Of a stretch of DNA of 64,000 bases, positions 7,116 to 17,025 are shown piece by piece. Source of the stretch: UBA8337 sp965662725 (GTDB taxonomy: Bacteria > Pseudomonadota > Alphaproteobacteria > RS24). The notes under the pieces are model-generated. The model was not told where the DNA came from. It made no database searches and saw nothing but the letters and a program-made list of their open reading frames with translations. The stretch is taken from assembly GCA_965662725.1 (NCBI GenBank), contig CBFIIT010000005.1, forward strand, positions 5,302 through 69,301, read 5' to 3'. Both the position numbers and the translations under genes were made by a program. The first letter of the stretch is position 1. Every line of letters begins with the position of its first letter.

Positions 7116-8819
7116 ATGTATGAAGAATTAAAACAAATCCGTGCAGAAATGACCGGACCGGAGAGCATGTTTGCTGTTGGCACTGTCAATGTGCGCGGCG
7201 AGACTTTGAAAACATTTACCAATGCGCCCGCCGCTTTGGGGGATGTATGGGCTTTGGCCTCCATGCATGGTGATAAAACCTATTTGATTTATGAAGATGA
7301 AAGCTGGAGTTATGCCGAGGCATATGCCGAGAGCGCGTCGATTGTTAATTGGATGCATGCCAATGGCATTAAGCAAGGCGACCGTGTTGCGCTGGCTTTC
7401 CGTAATTATCCCGAATGGATGATTTTATATTGGGCGCTGACCGCGGCCGGTATCACCGTTGTCGGCATGAATGCATGGTGGGTAACCGATGAGCTGCAAT
7501 ATGGCTTGCAAGACAGCGCGCCGAAAGCCTTCATTGCCGATATTGAGCGGCTGGAGCGGTTCTTGCCGATACGCGATGAATTCCCCGATATGAAAGTCAT
7601 CGGCATGCGTTTGCCGCAGCCTATGGATGGGGTAACTGATTATGCCGAGTTGCGTAATCAGGGTGGCGAAATGCCGAAAGTTGACGTCGATGGCGACGAA
7701 GATGCCTGCATTTTTTATACATCAGGCACCACAGGACGCCCGAAAGGCGCGCAGCTAACGCAACGCGGTTGCGTTTTGAACTTAATGAATGTGGGTTTCA
7801 TGTCGGCTGCATCAAATGCCGCTGAAGCGCGCGCCAATGGCACGGAAGACCAGCTTCCCGCCCCCGGCGAAGGCCCGGCCCCGACAATGTTGGTGACCAC
7901 GCCTTTATTTCACGTCACTGCCAATAATTGCGTCGTGCAACCGGCGACGCTGGTCGGCGGCACATTGATTTTTATGTATAAATGGGATGCCGGTGAGGCG
8001 TTGAAAATTATCGACAAAAACAAAGTCACCAATCTCAGCGGCGTGCCGGTGATGGCGCGTGAAATTATCTTGCACCCTGATTTCGATAAATATGACACTT
8101 CTTCTTTGGTAACTTTGGGCGGCGGGGGCGCGCAATTGCAGCCTGATTTGGTCGGTAAAATCGACAAGGCATTAGAAAACGGTCAAGCCAATACCGGCTA
8201 TGGCATGACCGAGACTTGCGGGCTTATCACTGCTGTGGTCGGTGCTTTCTTTCTCGATAAACCGGAAAGCTGCGGCCCGCTTGTGCCGACTTTGGAAGGC
8301 AAAGTCATTGATGCAGACGGCAATGATTTGCCGCAAGGCGAGGTTGGCGAATTATGCGTCAAAGGCGCCAATGTCATTAAAGGCTATTTGAACCGCGAAG
8401 AAGCAACCGCTGAGAGCATTCAAAGCGGCTGGTTGCGCACCGGTGATATTGCGCGCATCGATGATGAAGGCTTTGTGTTCATTGTTGACCGCGCCAAAGA
8501 TATGGTGCTGCGCGGCGGTGAAAACATTTACTGCGCCGAAGTGGAAAGCGCCCTTTTCAAACATGAAGCGGTTGCTGAGTGCACGGTTTTCGGAGTTGAA
8601 GATGAGCGTCTGGGTGAAGAAGTCGGTGCCGCTGTGGTGGTGGCCGAGGGGCAGAGCCTGACGGCTGACGCTTTGCGTGAACATTGTTCCAAACTATTGG
8701 CAAATTTCAAAATTCCGCGTTATATCTGGCTGCGAACCGAGAAATTGCCGCGCAATGCAAGCGGCAAATTCCTCAAACGCGAAATGCGCGACACGCTGGA
8801 TCCGGCGGACGCGGCTTAA
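7116..8819 (+). CDS. Acyl-CoA synthetase (AMP-dependent, class I adenylate-forming)
   Basis: The 567-residue ligase activates a carboxylic acid, probably a fatty acid, with ATP and CoA. The AMP-binding P-loop is FYTSGTTGRPKGAQLT (about residues 204-219). YGMTETCG (about 366-373) is motif A5, GWLRTGDIARIDDEGF (about 437-452) holds the ribose-binding Asp, and PRNASGKFLKREM near the C-terminus contains the catalytic lysine of the mobile domain. I chose the ATG at 7116 because GGGAGAGA precedes it; an in-frame ATG at 7038 would add 26 residues without family support. The nearby SDR and flavin enzyme make a lipid-related role plausible, but the chain length preference is unknown. Confidence 0.88.
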   Translation: MYEELKQIRAEMTGPESMFAVGTVNVRGETLKTFTNAPAALGDVWALASMHGDKTYLIYEDESWSYAEAYAESASIVNWMHANGIKQGDRVALAFRNYPEWMILYWALTAAGITVVGMNAWWVTDELQYGLQDSAPKAFIADIERLERFLPIRDEFPDMKVIGMRLPQPMDGVTDYAELRNQGGEMPKVDVDGDEDACIFYTSGTTGRPKGAQLTQRGCVLNLMNVGFMSAASNAAEARANGTEDQLPAPGEGPAPTMLVTTPLFHVTANNCVVQPATLVGGTLIFMYKWDAGEALKIIDKNKVTNLSGVPVMAREIILHPDFDKYDTSSLVTLGGGGAQLQPDLVGKIDKALENGQANTGYGMTETCGLITAVVGAFFLDKPESCGPLVPTLEGKVIDADGNDLPQGEVGELCVKGANVIKGYLNREEATAESIQSGWLRTGDIARIDDEGFVFIVDRAKDMVLRGGENIYCAEVESALFKHEAVAECTVFGVEDERLGEEVGAAVVVAEGQSLTADALREHCSKLLANFKIPRYIWLRTEKLPRNASGKFLKREMRDTLDPADAA

Positions 8820-8854
8820 ACAAACCGCGCAAGCGGCAAGAATAGAGGGACAGC

Positions 8855-11800
8855 GTGGATTTTAAATCTCGCTTGCTGACGACTGCGTTTACTTTGCCGC
8901 TGCTGACGTCACTGTCACTGGCGCCAACATACGCGTTTGATATTACCGGTGACAGCGATGACGCTAACCCGACCGCGACTGTGCAAACCGGAGCTACGCC
9001 TGCGCCGGCTGATGCTGAAAATATAATCATCAACGGTTCGCCGGGCATAGATGACGCTGCGGTGCTTATCGATTCAGATACGACTGTGACGATTGACGGG
9101 TCGATTTCCATTCGCGACCGCAGCAGCAGCGATGATGACGCCACCACTTATACGCTTGAAAATGCGATTGGTATCAAGCTGGACAATGAGCTGACCGGGG
9201 CAAACACCATTCGTTTGAAAAGCGACGCGGTGATTTCTATTGAAGAAGTCCTTGGGCCTGATACGGATGAAGATGAGGACGGTATTCTTGAAGGCGCGTC
9301 CGCACTTGGAACTTTCCAGCGCATTGGTCTTTGGATAAATGAGACAATTGAGGCCGATCTGATTGGTGAGGGCGGTTTTATCAGGATCGATGGCAATAAT
9401 GCGCGTGGCGTTCAAATTGATAGTGCGCTGGAAGGTGATTTCGATTTTTCAACCGCGGTTCATAATGGCGACAAAGGCGGCATTTTGGGCGATGACGCCG
9501 TCGGCGTTTCCATCAATGCGAATATTGACGGCTATTATCGCCAGCGCGGCGCTATTGATGTGCGCGGTGAAGACAGTGTCGGTATTAAAATAAATTCAGG
9601 CGTCACGGTTGATGACGGCACGATGATTGACGCGCATATTAACGCTACCGGTTATTCATTGATTGTCAGCGGAACGGATGGCGGCCCCGATCATGGCCGC
9701 GATGAAACCGACTTGGATGATGATGAAGTTGCTGCCAATAGGAATGAGCGGCGACGCGGTGGCGCGGCGGTTGATATTGCCGGTAATTTGAGCGGTGGCT
9801 TGATTATCGGCGGCAAGGTCAATCGTGTTTTGACCCGCGCCGAAAGCGATGAATTGGCTGATATAATCGAAGCTGGGAAAGATGAAAATGGCGACCGGAT
9901 TGATATTACCGGCGGTTCAACCCGTTCAACGCCGGTGCATTTTGACGGCAGTCGGCCACAACATTATACCGGCCAGTCGCGCGATGGTACCGTTAGCCTG
10001 ACCAGCTATGGCGAGGCCGATGATACGGCGACGCTGAAAATCACCGGTAATGTCGGCACAGCAGATGGTGGCTCGATTGAGACATTATTGGATTTAACCG
10101 ATGATGATGTTGAAGTGGATGGGAACGGCGTGCCCGACCCCGATATTTACACGCGCGGCTCGGTCGGGCTGAAGCAATTTTATTTTTCATATGGCCTGAT
10201 GAATCGCGGCTCGATTGAAGCCGATGGCCAATATGATGGCTTTAAGGCCGATGCCGTATTGTTTGATGGTGATGCAGAGATACGCGGCGGTGTCTATAAT
10301 TCCGGCACCATTAAAGCCACCGCCAATAACCAGAATGCAACTGCGATTGAATTCGACGATATTAAATTGACTGACGGGCTGCGCGATGACGGCTCGGTGT
10401 TTCTGAATGAAGGGCAAATCACCGCCAATGTAAGCACTCATGCCGGTGCTGACCCTGATTTGGCAGATGACACATATACCGCCACCGCTATTTTATTGAC
10501 CGGCGATGTTTCTTTCGAAGTTGAGAGCGGCCAAGTCGGCACATTTTTCAATCGCGGTTTCATTGATACAAGCGCTGCATATGTCGATGCAGATGACGAC
10601 GAAAGCGACGGGAAAAACACCATTGCCATTGATGCATCTGCTGTCACCGTTGATTTTAATTTCACCCAAGAATTGCTCAAAGCCGACCGATTGCTAGACC
10701 CTGATGATGATGATAACAGCGCCAGCAATCCTTATATTGGCGGCGGCGATACGGATATTGACAGCGCCGGAGCGATCGATGGCGGCAAAGTAGCCGGAGA
10801 TGGGGTGATTAATGGGCTTGATATCAGCGTGCCGCGCATGACCGGTGATGTGAAATTCGGTGATGGCGCTAACACATTCGCAGTTTCAGCCGGAGAGGTA
10901 GAAGGCGATATCAGCTTTGGTGGCGGCAATGATGTGCTGGCCCTGTCGAATGAAATCCCTGAGAGTGCGAATTTAGAAGCTGCGCCGATAACCCGCGTGA
11001 CCGGCAGCATTGCCAATAGCAGCGGCAATTTGAACGTCACCATTGCCGACCGCACGCAATTGCATCTGGTCGCGCAAGAAGACGAAGAAGATATTTTGGC
11101 CATCAATCAGTTGACGCTGAGCGGCAGCGGCGATTTGAAATTCACCATCGATCCCGATAATCTGGAAAATGAATTGCTAGATGTCACCACGCTCAGCTTG
11201 TCGGATGATGCGAAATTGACGCCGGGGCTGACCTCTTTATTTGCGGTCGATGCGCCGAAAACGGTTCAGTTGATTGCCTATGACACGCTGACCAAAAACA
11301 ATGATGATATTAATAGCTATCTCGCTGATGACACGCCGTTCATTTATGATGTGTCGCTGAGCGATGATGATGCCGATAAAATCATCTCGGCCCGTTTCAG
11401 CATTAAGAGCGTGGCAGATTTGGGTATCAATCAAACCGAAGGCGCGGCTTTGGCAGCGGTGATTGACCATTTCAGCAAGGATGAAAATTCGGCGCTGGAA
11501 ACACGGTTGACCGGGCTGGAAGATGGCGATGATTTCCGCGACGCTTATCGACAGCTCTTCCCGCATTATAGCGATGGCACGGCGCAGCAGCTTGCGGTTT
11601 TGGCTGAAGCCTCAACCGGCGCGGTGAGCCAGCATTTGCAATTGGTGGCGGCAGGCGGTCGGCGCGGCGGCGATGGCTGGCTGCAGCAATTCGGTGATTA
11701 TCGCCGACAGGATTCCGGCAACGATAATGGCACGGTCAGCGGCACCAGCTATGGTCTGGCTTTCGGTTATGACTTCCCGCTCGGCGCGATTGAGGCTATG

Positions 11801-12523
11801 GGGCTTTATGCGCAAATGAACTTCACCGCAGTGAATGAAAAAACCACTCTGCTTAATGAGGTAAAAAGCCAAGGCTCGACCTTTGGGGCCTATATTGCTG
11901 ACCGTATCGGGCCGCTGCGCTATGAGTTGAACGCGGCATACGGCTTGCATGATTTGGAAAGCGAGCGTTACGTCAATTTCAGTGGTTATGGCACGGCCAG
12001 CAATAATCGGGTGCTTGCTTCATGGGATGCGACCAGCACGGCGGCCTCGGCGCGTTTGGCCTATCCGATTTTGGAAGACACACATTTATTGCGGCTTGAG
12101 GCGGGTGTCGATTATTTCAATTTGGCGCATGATGATTATATCGAAAGACAGCCTGTTCTCGACCAAGGCCTCTCCATGCAGCTAAAGGGCGGCGAGTCTG
12201 AAAAAATATCGCAATTTATCGGCCTGCGCGGCAGTCGCCAATCCGGCGGCGGCGATCCGGTATCGATTGTTTGGGAACCGAGTTATTATCTCGGCTATCG
12301 CACGCTCTCCGATGAAACGCCTTATACCGCCACCGCTAATTTTGTCGGCTCATCGGAAACTTTCACATTGGAAAATTTTGTCGAAAGCGAAGACGCGCTC
12401 GATATCGGTTTCGGTGTCGCCGCGCATAATGATTATTTCGCTTTTGAGTTTAATTATCGCGGCCAATTTTCCGATGGCGTCGCGACGCAAGGCGGTGGCG
12501 TATCCATTCGTCTGCTGTTCTAA
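8855..12523 (+). CDS. Autotransporter (type Va) with Asp-rich passenger
   Basis: The 1222-residue secreted or surface protein starts at GTG 8855 behind AGAGGGA. Residues 1-28 form a signal peptide (basic start, hydrophobic TAFTLPLLTSLSLAP, cleavage near YAF). The passenger (about 30-930) is a repetitive low-complexity beta-type region, rich in Asp, Gly, Ile, Thr and Asn with many DDD/DDE clusters, alternating inside-out hydrophobics and recurring GSI-x-N/GTI-x-A motifs, as expected for a right-handed beta-helix. Residues from about DGWLQQFGDY onward (roughly 945-1222) are an autotransporter beta-barrel ending in the terminal phenylalanine of RLLF, which BamA recognises. No protease or lipase active site is visible, so an adhesin or surface-layer role is only a guess. 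It converges with gph without any gap. Confidence 0.88.
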   Translation: MDFKSRLLTTAFTLPLLTSLSLAPTYAFDITGDSDDANPTATVQTGATPAPADAENIIINGSPGIDDAAVLIDSDTTVTIDGSISIRDRSSSDDDATTYTLENAIGIKLDNELTGANTIRLKSDAVISIEEVLGPDTDEDEDGILEGASALGTFQRIGLWINETIEADLIGEGGFIRIDGNNARGVQIDSALEGDFDFSTAVHNGDKGGILGDDAVGVSINANIDGYYRQRGAIDVRGEDSVGIKINSGVTVDDGTMIDAHINATGYSLIVSGTDGGPDHGRDETDLDDDEVAANRNERRRGGAAVDIAGNLSGGLIIGGKVNRVLTRAESDELADIIEAGKDENGDRIDITGGSTRSTPVHFDGSRPQHYTGQSRDGTVSLTSYGEADDTATLKITGNVGTADGGSIETLLDLTDDDVEVDGNGVPDPDIYTRGSVGLKQFYFSYGLMNRGSIEADGQYDGFKADAVLFDGDAEIRGGVYNSGTIKATANNQNATAIEFDDIKLTDGLRDDGSVFLNEGQITANVSTHAGADPDLADDTYTATAILLTGDVSFEVESGQVGTFFNRGFIDTSAAYVDADDDESDGKNTIAIDASAVTVDFNFTQELLKADRLLDPDDDDNSASNPYIGGGDTDIDSAGAIDGGKVAGDGVINGLDISVPRMTGDVKFGDGANTFAVSAGEVEGDISFGGGNDVLALSNEIPESANLEAAPITRVTGSIANSSGNLNVTIADRTQLHLVAQEDEEDILAINQLTLSGSGDLKFTIDPDNLENELLDVTTLSLSDDAKLTPGLTSLFAVDAPKTVQLIAYDTLTKNNDDINSYLADDTPFIYDVSLSDDDADKIISARFSIKSVADLGINQTEGAALAAVIDHFSKDENSALETRLTGLEDGDDFRDAYRQLFPHYSDGTAQQLAVLAEASTGAVSQHLQLVAAGGRRGGDGWLQQFGDYRRQDSGNDNGTVSGTSYGLAFGYDFPLGAIEAMGLYAQMNFTAVNEKTTLLNEVKSQGSTFGAYIADRIGPLRYELNAAYGLHDLESERYVNFSGYGTASNNRVLASWDATSTAASARLAYPILEDTHLLRLEAGVDYFNLAHDDYIERQPVLDQGLSMQLKGGESEKISQFIGLRGSRQSGGGDPVSIVWEPSYYLGYRTLSDETPYTATANFVGSSETFTLENFVESEDALDIGFGVAAHNDYFAFEFNYRGQFSDGVATQGGGVSIRLLF

Positions 12524-13204
12524 TCACAAAACCTCAAACAAGCCCGGCTTCAGCTTTTTGGCGGCGTCGGCAAATTCCGCATAATCATCAATAATCGCAT
12601 CGGCCTGTAAGTCTTCCAAGCTGACACGGCGATAACCGAAGCTGACGCAAATGCTGGCCACATTGGCAGCGCGTGCGCCGCCCGTATCGGCCTCGCTATC
12701 GCCGACCATAATCGCCTCTTCTGCCGTGCAGCCCAATTGTGCCAAAGCCAGCTCAATCGTATCCGGGTCCGGTTTTCGTTTCGGCAGCGTGTCGCCGCCG
12801 ACCAGCACCTCAAAATATTCATGCAGGCCAAGCCGGAACAAAAGTTTGGCGGCCAGGCTTTCGCGCTTATTGGTGACCACCGCCATTGGGATTTTCGCTG
12901 CCTTGGCGGCGTCCAATATCGGCATTAAATTCGGATAAATAACCGTATGCGCATCAATGTTTTGGTCGTACCAAAGAACGAATTCTTCGGTTGCCGCATC
13001 CAGTTTCGCATCATCCCATATCGCCTCATTGGCTTCCAGGCCGCGCTGAATAATCATCCGCGCGCCGCCGCCAATCATATTGTGAATGGCATTATCGGGC
13101 ACTTCGGCCAGCCCGTTTTTGCACAGCACATGGTTCATCGCTGCGTGTAAATCGGGTTTTGTATCTGCCAGAGTGCCGTCGAGGTCGAATAAAAGAGCAG
13201 GCAT
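12524..13204 (-). CDS. gph: HAD phosphatase, phosphoglycolate phosphatase-like
   Basis: The 226-residue haloacid dehalogenase-superfamily hydrolase has motif I LFDLDGTLADT (residues 5-15), motif II VVTNKRESL (about 109-117), motif III lysine in KRKPDP (about 142-147) and motif IV VGDSEADTGGARAAN (about 167-181). An alpha-helical cap follows motif I, as in Gph, which removes 2-phosphoglycolate formed during repair of DNA 3' ends. Sequence alone does not exclude another small phosphoester substrate. Its stop codon directly abuts the stop of the autotransporter. It is divergent from the EamA exporter, with 52 nt between starts. Confidence 0.85.
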   Translation of the reverse strand: MPALLFDLDGTLADTKPDLHAAMNHVLCKNGLAEVPDNAIHNMIGGGARMIIQRGLEANEAIWDDAKLDAATEEFVLWYDQNIDAHTVIYPNLMPILDAAKAAKIPMAVVTNKRESLAAKLLFRLGLHEYFEVLVGGDTLPKRKPDPDTIELALAQLGCTAEEAIMVGDSEADTGGARAANVASICVSFGYRRVSLEDLQADAIIDDYAEFADAAKKLKPGLFEVL

Positions 13205-13256
13205 GGTATCGGCTTTTCCGTTAGCGGTTTGGGTGCGCTCATGCTACATCCGATTC

Positions 13257-14132
13257 ATGGCACCTCGACATCTTTTTCTCATGTTTATTGTCTGCCTGGT
13301 TTGGGGCTTTACTTTCGTCGCCGGCAAAGCGGGCGTGGAAGAAATGCCACCCATGCTGTTTACCGCGCTGCGCTATGCGCTTTTATCGCTATTACTGTTT
13401 CCCTTTTTAAAAATCGTCAACGGCCACATGCCGCAAGTCGTGTTCATTTCCATCACTATGGGATCGATGCATTTCTCGCTATTTTATGGCGGCCTGTCGC
13501 TGGCTGATAATGTGTCGGCGGTGGCCGTGGCGGTGCAGCTTGGTGTGCCGATAAGCACCATCATGTCGATTATTTTCCTCAGCGAGCAAGTCGGCTGGCG
13601 ACGCTGGGCCGGCATTGTCATGTCATTTGGCGGGGTGATGGTCATCAGCCTCGATCCGGCGATTGTGGATGAACGGCTTGGCTTGCTGATGATTGTCGGC
13701 GCCGCCTTTATCGGCTCGGCCGGCACGATTGTGATGAAGCAGATTAAAGATACCGGCGTTTATCAAATGCAGGCATGGATTGCGATGATGAGCTGGCCGC
13801 CCTTATTCGCTGTCTCGCTGGTGTTTGAAAGCAATCATGTTGAAGTGCTGCAAACCGCCAGTTGGATGGCGTGGGGCGGGGTTATTTATACCGCTATCGG
13901 CGCCAGCCTTATCGGCCATGCCGGCATGTATTATTTGCTGCAGCGTTATGATGTGTCGGTTACCTCGCCATTGACGCTGATGGCGCCGGTCTTCGGGATT
14001 ATTTTCGGCGTTATGTTTTGGGGTGACACGCTGGGTCCGCGCTTTTGGATTGGCGGCGGCCTGACGCTGCTTGGCGTGCTGATTATCGGCCTCAGAAAGC
14101 CGGAGGCGCGCAAAGCCGGAGCGGTGCTATGA
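13257..14132 (+). CDS. EamA/DMT-family transporter
   Basis: The 291-residue protein has ten predicted membrane helices and two EamA repeats (about residues 5-138 and 150-283), the fold of RhaT/YdcZ-type drug/metabolite exporters. The first repeat begins FIVCLVWGFTFVAGKAG. The end of each repeat shows the usual Gly- and Pro-rich helices (LMAPVFGIIFGVMFWGD). The substrate is not predictable. I chose the ATG at 13257; longer in-frame starts would add a non-homologous 57-residue leader lying inside the divergent gph gene. The stop overlaps the amidase start as ATGA, so the two are co-translated. Confidence 0.85.
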   Translation: MAPRHLFLMFIVCLVWGFTFVAGKAGVEEMPPMLFTALRYALLSLLLFPFLKIVNGHMPQVVFISITMGSMHFSLFYGGLSLADNVSAVAVAVQLGVPISTIMSIIFLSEQVGWRRWAGIVMSFGGVMVISLDPAIVDERLGLLMIVGAAFIGSAGTIVMKQIKDTGVYQMQAWIAMMSWPPLFAVSLVFESNHVEVLQTASWMAWGGVIYTAIGASLIGHAGMYYLLQRYDVSVTSPLTLMAPVFGIIFGVMFWGDTLGPRFWIGGGLTLLGVLIIGLRKPEARKAGAVL

Positions 14133-14869
14133 GCCTGAGCATCACCGATAAGCTATCGCCCAATTTCGATGCGCGCGCTTGCGCCATCAGTCACATTATT
14201 TTGCATTATACCGATATGCCGGATGCGCAGGTCGCCTTGGCGCGGCTATGCGATGAACAGGCAAAAGTTTCGGCGCATTATCTCATTCGCCGCGACGGGC
14301 ATATTTTTAAACTGGTCGATGAGCGCGCGCGCGCGTGGCATGCCGGCGTTTCTTATTGGTGCGGTGAGAGCGATATGAACTCGGCCTCTATCGGCATCGA
14401 GCTTGACCATGACGGGCATGATGCAAGCGGTGAGATGGCGGCGTTTCCCGCCGCGCAAATGCAAGCCCTTATTGCGCTCATGGAGGATGTGACGGCGCGT
14501 CATAATATCGACCGCCGCAATATATTGGGGCATAGCGATATTGCGCCGGGCCGCAAAACAGACCCCGGCGAGGCGTTTGATTGGGCGGCGCTCGCGGCGG
14601 CCGGTTTCGGGCTTTATTTAGACGATGTGAAGATTGAAGATGTCGCGCCGCTGGCGGTGGGCAGCACCGATAAGGCGGTTGCGCCTTTGCAAAAAGCATT
14701 GGCGGCATTTGGCTATCAAATTATTGCAGACGGCACATATGGCGCGCAAACACAAGCCGTCATCACCGCCTTCCAACGCCATTTCCGCGCCTCTAAAGTC
14801 GATGGCGTCGCCGACGCGCAAACACAAAGCCTGATTTATGCCTATTGCCGCGCGGCGCTAAAATCTTGA
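14129..14869 (+). CDS. N-acetylmuramoyl-L-alanine amidase, AmpD/AmiD-like, with peptidoglycan-binding domain
   Basis: The 246-residue protein has an Amidase_2 zinc amidase domain (about residues 14-150) and a PG_binding_1 domain (about 175-240, containing GYQIIADGTYGAQTQAVITA). Zinc ligands are the histidine of ILHYTDM and the His and Asp of LGHSDIAPGRKTDPG. The enzyme cleaves the lactyl-amide bond between muramic acid and L-alanine. E. coli AmpD is cytoplasmic and lacks the binding domain, while AmiD has one but is a lipoprotein. No signal peptide is visible here, so location is uncertain. It is coupled to the EamA gene and followed by rnpB. Confidence 0.88.
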   Translation: MSLSITDKLSPNFDARACAISHIILHYTDMPDAQVALARLCDEQAKVSAHYLIRRDGHIFKLVDERARAWHAGVSYWCGESDMNSASIGIELDHDGHDASGEMAAFPAAQMQALIALMEDVTARHNIDRRNILGHSDIAPGRKTDPGEAFDWAALAAAGFGLYLDDVKIEDVAPLAVGSTDKAVAPLQKALAAFGYQIIADGTYGAQTQAVITAFQRHFRASKVDGVADAQTQSLIYAYCRAALKS

Positions 14870-14899
14870 CCACGCCGCCTCAACGGCGTATCCCAAAAT

Positions 14900-15290
<391 letters not shown>

Positions 15291-15377
15291 TTTTCTCTCT
15301 ATTTTCTTTCCGCTTTATATGCAGGTTTTGGTCCCGTTTCGATCCAAAAACACTGCATATTGCGGGTATAGTTCCCG

Positions 15378-15430
15378 TTGACACCCATATATTCCCATGT
15401 TATCCCATACTATCCCATTATAAACATGGG
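15378..15430 (+). promoter_or_regulatory. dcw promoter region with four MraZ-type operator boxes
   Basis: CCCAT occurs at 15384-15388, 15394-15398, 15404-15408 and 15414-15418, a strict 10-bp period. On the other strand this reads TGGGN with 5-nt spacers, the arrangement known for MraZ binding sites in E. coli. An inverted ATGGG lies at 15426-15430. TTGACA at 15378-15383 is a good -35 element overlapping box 1; the matching -10 (TATCCC at 15401 with 17-bp spacing) is weak. The layout would place bound MraZ over the promoter. MraZ repression is inferred from the family. Confidence 0.75.
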
Positions 15431-15475
15431 TGCGCCCGAAACGCGTTCGGGGGCAATTGGAGGAAGGAAGACGGC

Positions 15476-16000
15476 ATGACCATGTTCATGTCCACGATTA
15501 CGGGCAAAATAGATGCGAAAGGTCGCGTCTCGGTCCCGTCTGTCTTTCGTTCCGCCATATCGGCCCAAAATGGGGCCACGCAATCGGGCTCTCCGCTCCC
15601 CTCTCCGCAAGGCATTTTTGTATATCCTTCCTTTACCGAAGGTGCCATTGAGGGCGGCGGCCATGCGCTGATGAATGATATCGGCACAATGGTTGATCGG
15701 CTGGATTTATTTACCGAAGAACGCGATGCGCTGGCCGCATCGCTATTTGCCGACAGTCATCATTTAACTTTCGATGCCGATGGCCGCGTGTCGCTTCCGG
15801 CTACGCTTTTGACCCATGCAGGGATTGAAAAAGAGCTGTGTTTTGTCGGCCTTGGCGGCAAGTTTCAAATTTGGAATCCGCAAAGCTTCGCTGATTTCCG
15901 TGCCAAATCTCGCGCCATGGCGTTGGAGCAGCGCGGTCTTTTGCGGTCCCCGGCCAATCCATCTGCGCCGCCCGGAGCAGATGACGGGACACGGCGATGA
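15476..16000 (+). CDS. mraZ: Transcriptional regulator MraZ
   Basis: The 174-residue DNA-binding protein has two swapped-hairpin AbrB-like repeats. The first holds GKIDAKGRVSVPSVFR (about residues 10-25), the second FDADGRVSLPATLLTHAGI (about 99-117), each with the DxKGR-V-P signature. The family represses the dcw promoter by binding TGGG repeats, which are found just upstream. The usual length is about 145-160; the extra residues are a Pro/Ala-rich C-terminal tail. GGAGGAAGG lies about 10 nt before the ATG. Its stop overlaps the rsmH start as ATGA. Confidence 0.95.
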   Translation: MTMFMSTITGKIDAKGRVSVPSVFRSAISAQNGATQSGSPLPSPQGIFVYPSFTEGAIEGGGHALMNDIGTMVDRLDLFTEERDALAASLFADSHHLTFDADGRVSLPATLLTHAGIEKELCFVGLGGKFQIWNPQSFADFRAKSRAMALEQRGLLRSPANPSAPPGADDGTRR

Positions 16001-17025
16001 GTAGCGGGGGTAGCGTGAACAGGCAGCAGCAAAGCGTGCCCCCGGCACCGCCTCCCCATATTTCCGTATTATTAAACGAGGTGGTCGCCGCTTTGGCACC
16101 GCAACCCAATGAGGTGGTGGTCGATGGCACTTTTGGCGCCGGTGGCTATTCGCAAGCCCTATTGGAGGCGGCCGATTGCGCGGTTATCGCGATTGACCGT
16201 GACCCTGATACAAAACCGCATGCTGATAGGCTGGCGGCGGCGTTCAAGCAGCGGTTTTCTTATCGCGCCGGATGTTTTGGCGATATGCAGGAATTGCTGG
16301 ACGCGCCGGTTGATGGGGTGACGCTCGATTTGGGTGTCTCTTCCATGCAGCTTGATGAAGCGGCGCGCGGCTTTTCTTTTATGCGCGATGGGCCTTTGGA
16401 TATGCGAATGAGCCGCGACGGCATCAGCGCATCTGATTTGCTGAACGAAGCGGCGCCTGAATTGCTCAGCGATATTATTGCCGTTTATGGCGAAGAGCGC
16501 CGCGCCCGGGCGATTGCCAAAGCGATTGTTGCGAAACGCGAAAGCGCCAAATTGCTGCGCACCGGCGATTTGGTTGATGTGGTCTGTTCCGTTCTCGGTG
16601 GGCCACGGCACGGCAAGTCGCATCCGGCGACGCGCACCTTTCAGGCTTTGCGGATTTACTTAAATGATGAATTGGGTGAATTGCTGCGCGGCTTGCAAGC
16701 GGCAGAGCGCGTGTTGAAGCCGGGCGGACGTCTCGCCGTTGTGACTTTCCATTCTTTGGAAGACCGCATGGTCAAACAGTTTTTGGCCCCGCGCACCGGT
16801 CGCGCCGGGCGTCCATCGCGGCACATGCCGGAAGTTGAAACCGCCGCACCAAGCTTTGCCGAACCGGCCAAGCGCAATATCAAACCGCGTGATGATGAAA
16901 TCAGCAGCAATCCGCGCGCCCGCTCGGCGCGGCTGCGCGTGGCGCTGCGCACGGAGGCGCCGGCATTTCCGGCCACTGCCGATTTAATGCCGAAACGGGC
17001 CCCACAATTGGAGGCAAGTAGATGA
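15997..17025 (+). CDS. rsmH: 16S rRNA (cytosine(1402)-N(4))-methyltransferase
   Basis: The 342-residue SAM-dependent enzyme (MraW) methylates C1402 in the ribosomal P site. HISVLLNEVV (about 21-30) opens the conserved domain. VDGTFGAGGYS (about 42-52) is the SAM-binding motif I, LDLGVSSMQLD lies near 106, and VTFHSLEDRMVKQFL near 248 is characteristic. The C-terminal 40 residues are basic (NPRARSARLR and on), as usual. It starts in an ATGA overlap with mraZ and ends in one with ftsL, the standard dcw arrangement. Confidence 0.96.
   Translation: MSSGGSVNRQQQSVPPAPPPHISVLLNEVVAALAPQPNEVVVDGTFGAGGYSQALLEAADCAVIAIDRDPDTKPHADRLAAAFKQRFSYRAGCFGDMQELLDAPVDGVTLDLGVSSMQLDEAARGFSFMRDGPLDMRMSRDGISASDLLNEAAPELLSDIIAVYGEERRARAIAKAIVAKRESAKLLRTGDLVDVVCSVLGGPRHGKSHPATRTFQALRIYLNDELGELLRGLQAAERVLKPGGRLAVVTFHSLEDRMVKQFLAPRTGRAGRPSRHMPEVETAAPSFAEPAKRNIKPRDDEISSNPRARSARLRVALRTEAPAFPATADLMPKRAPQLEASR

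Noticed and set aside
8855..12523. Asp-rich repeats considered as RTX calcium-binding nonapeptides
   Set aside because: The GGxGxDxUx pattern is not present, and the C-terminal barrel with terminal Phe shows type V, not type I, secretion.
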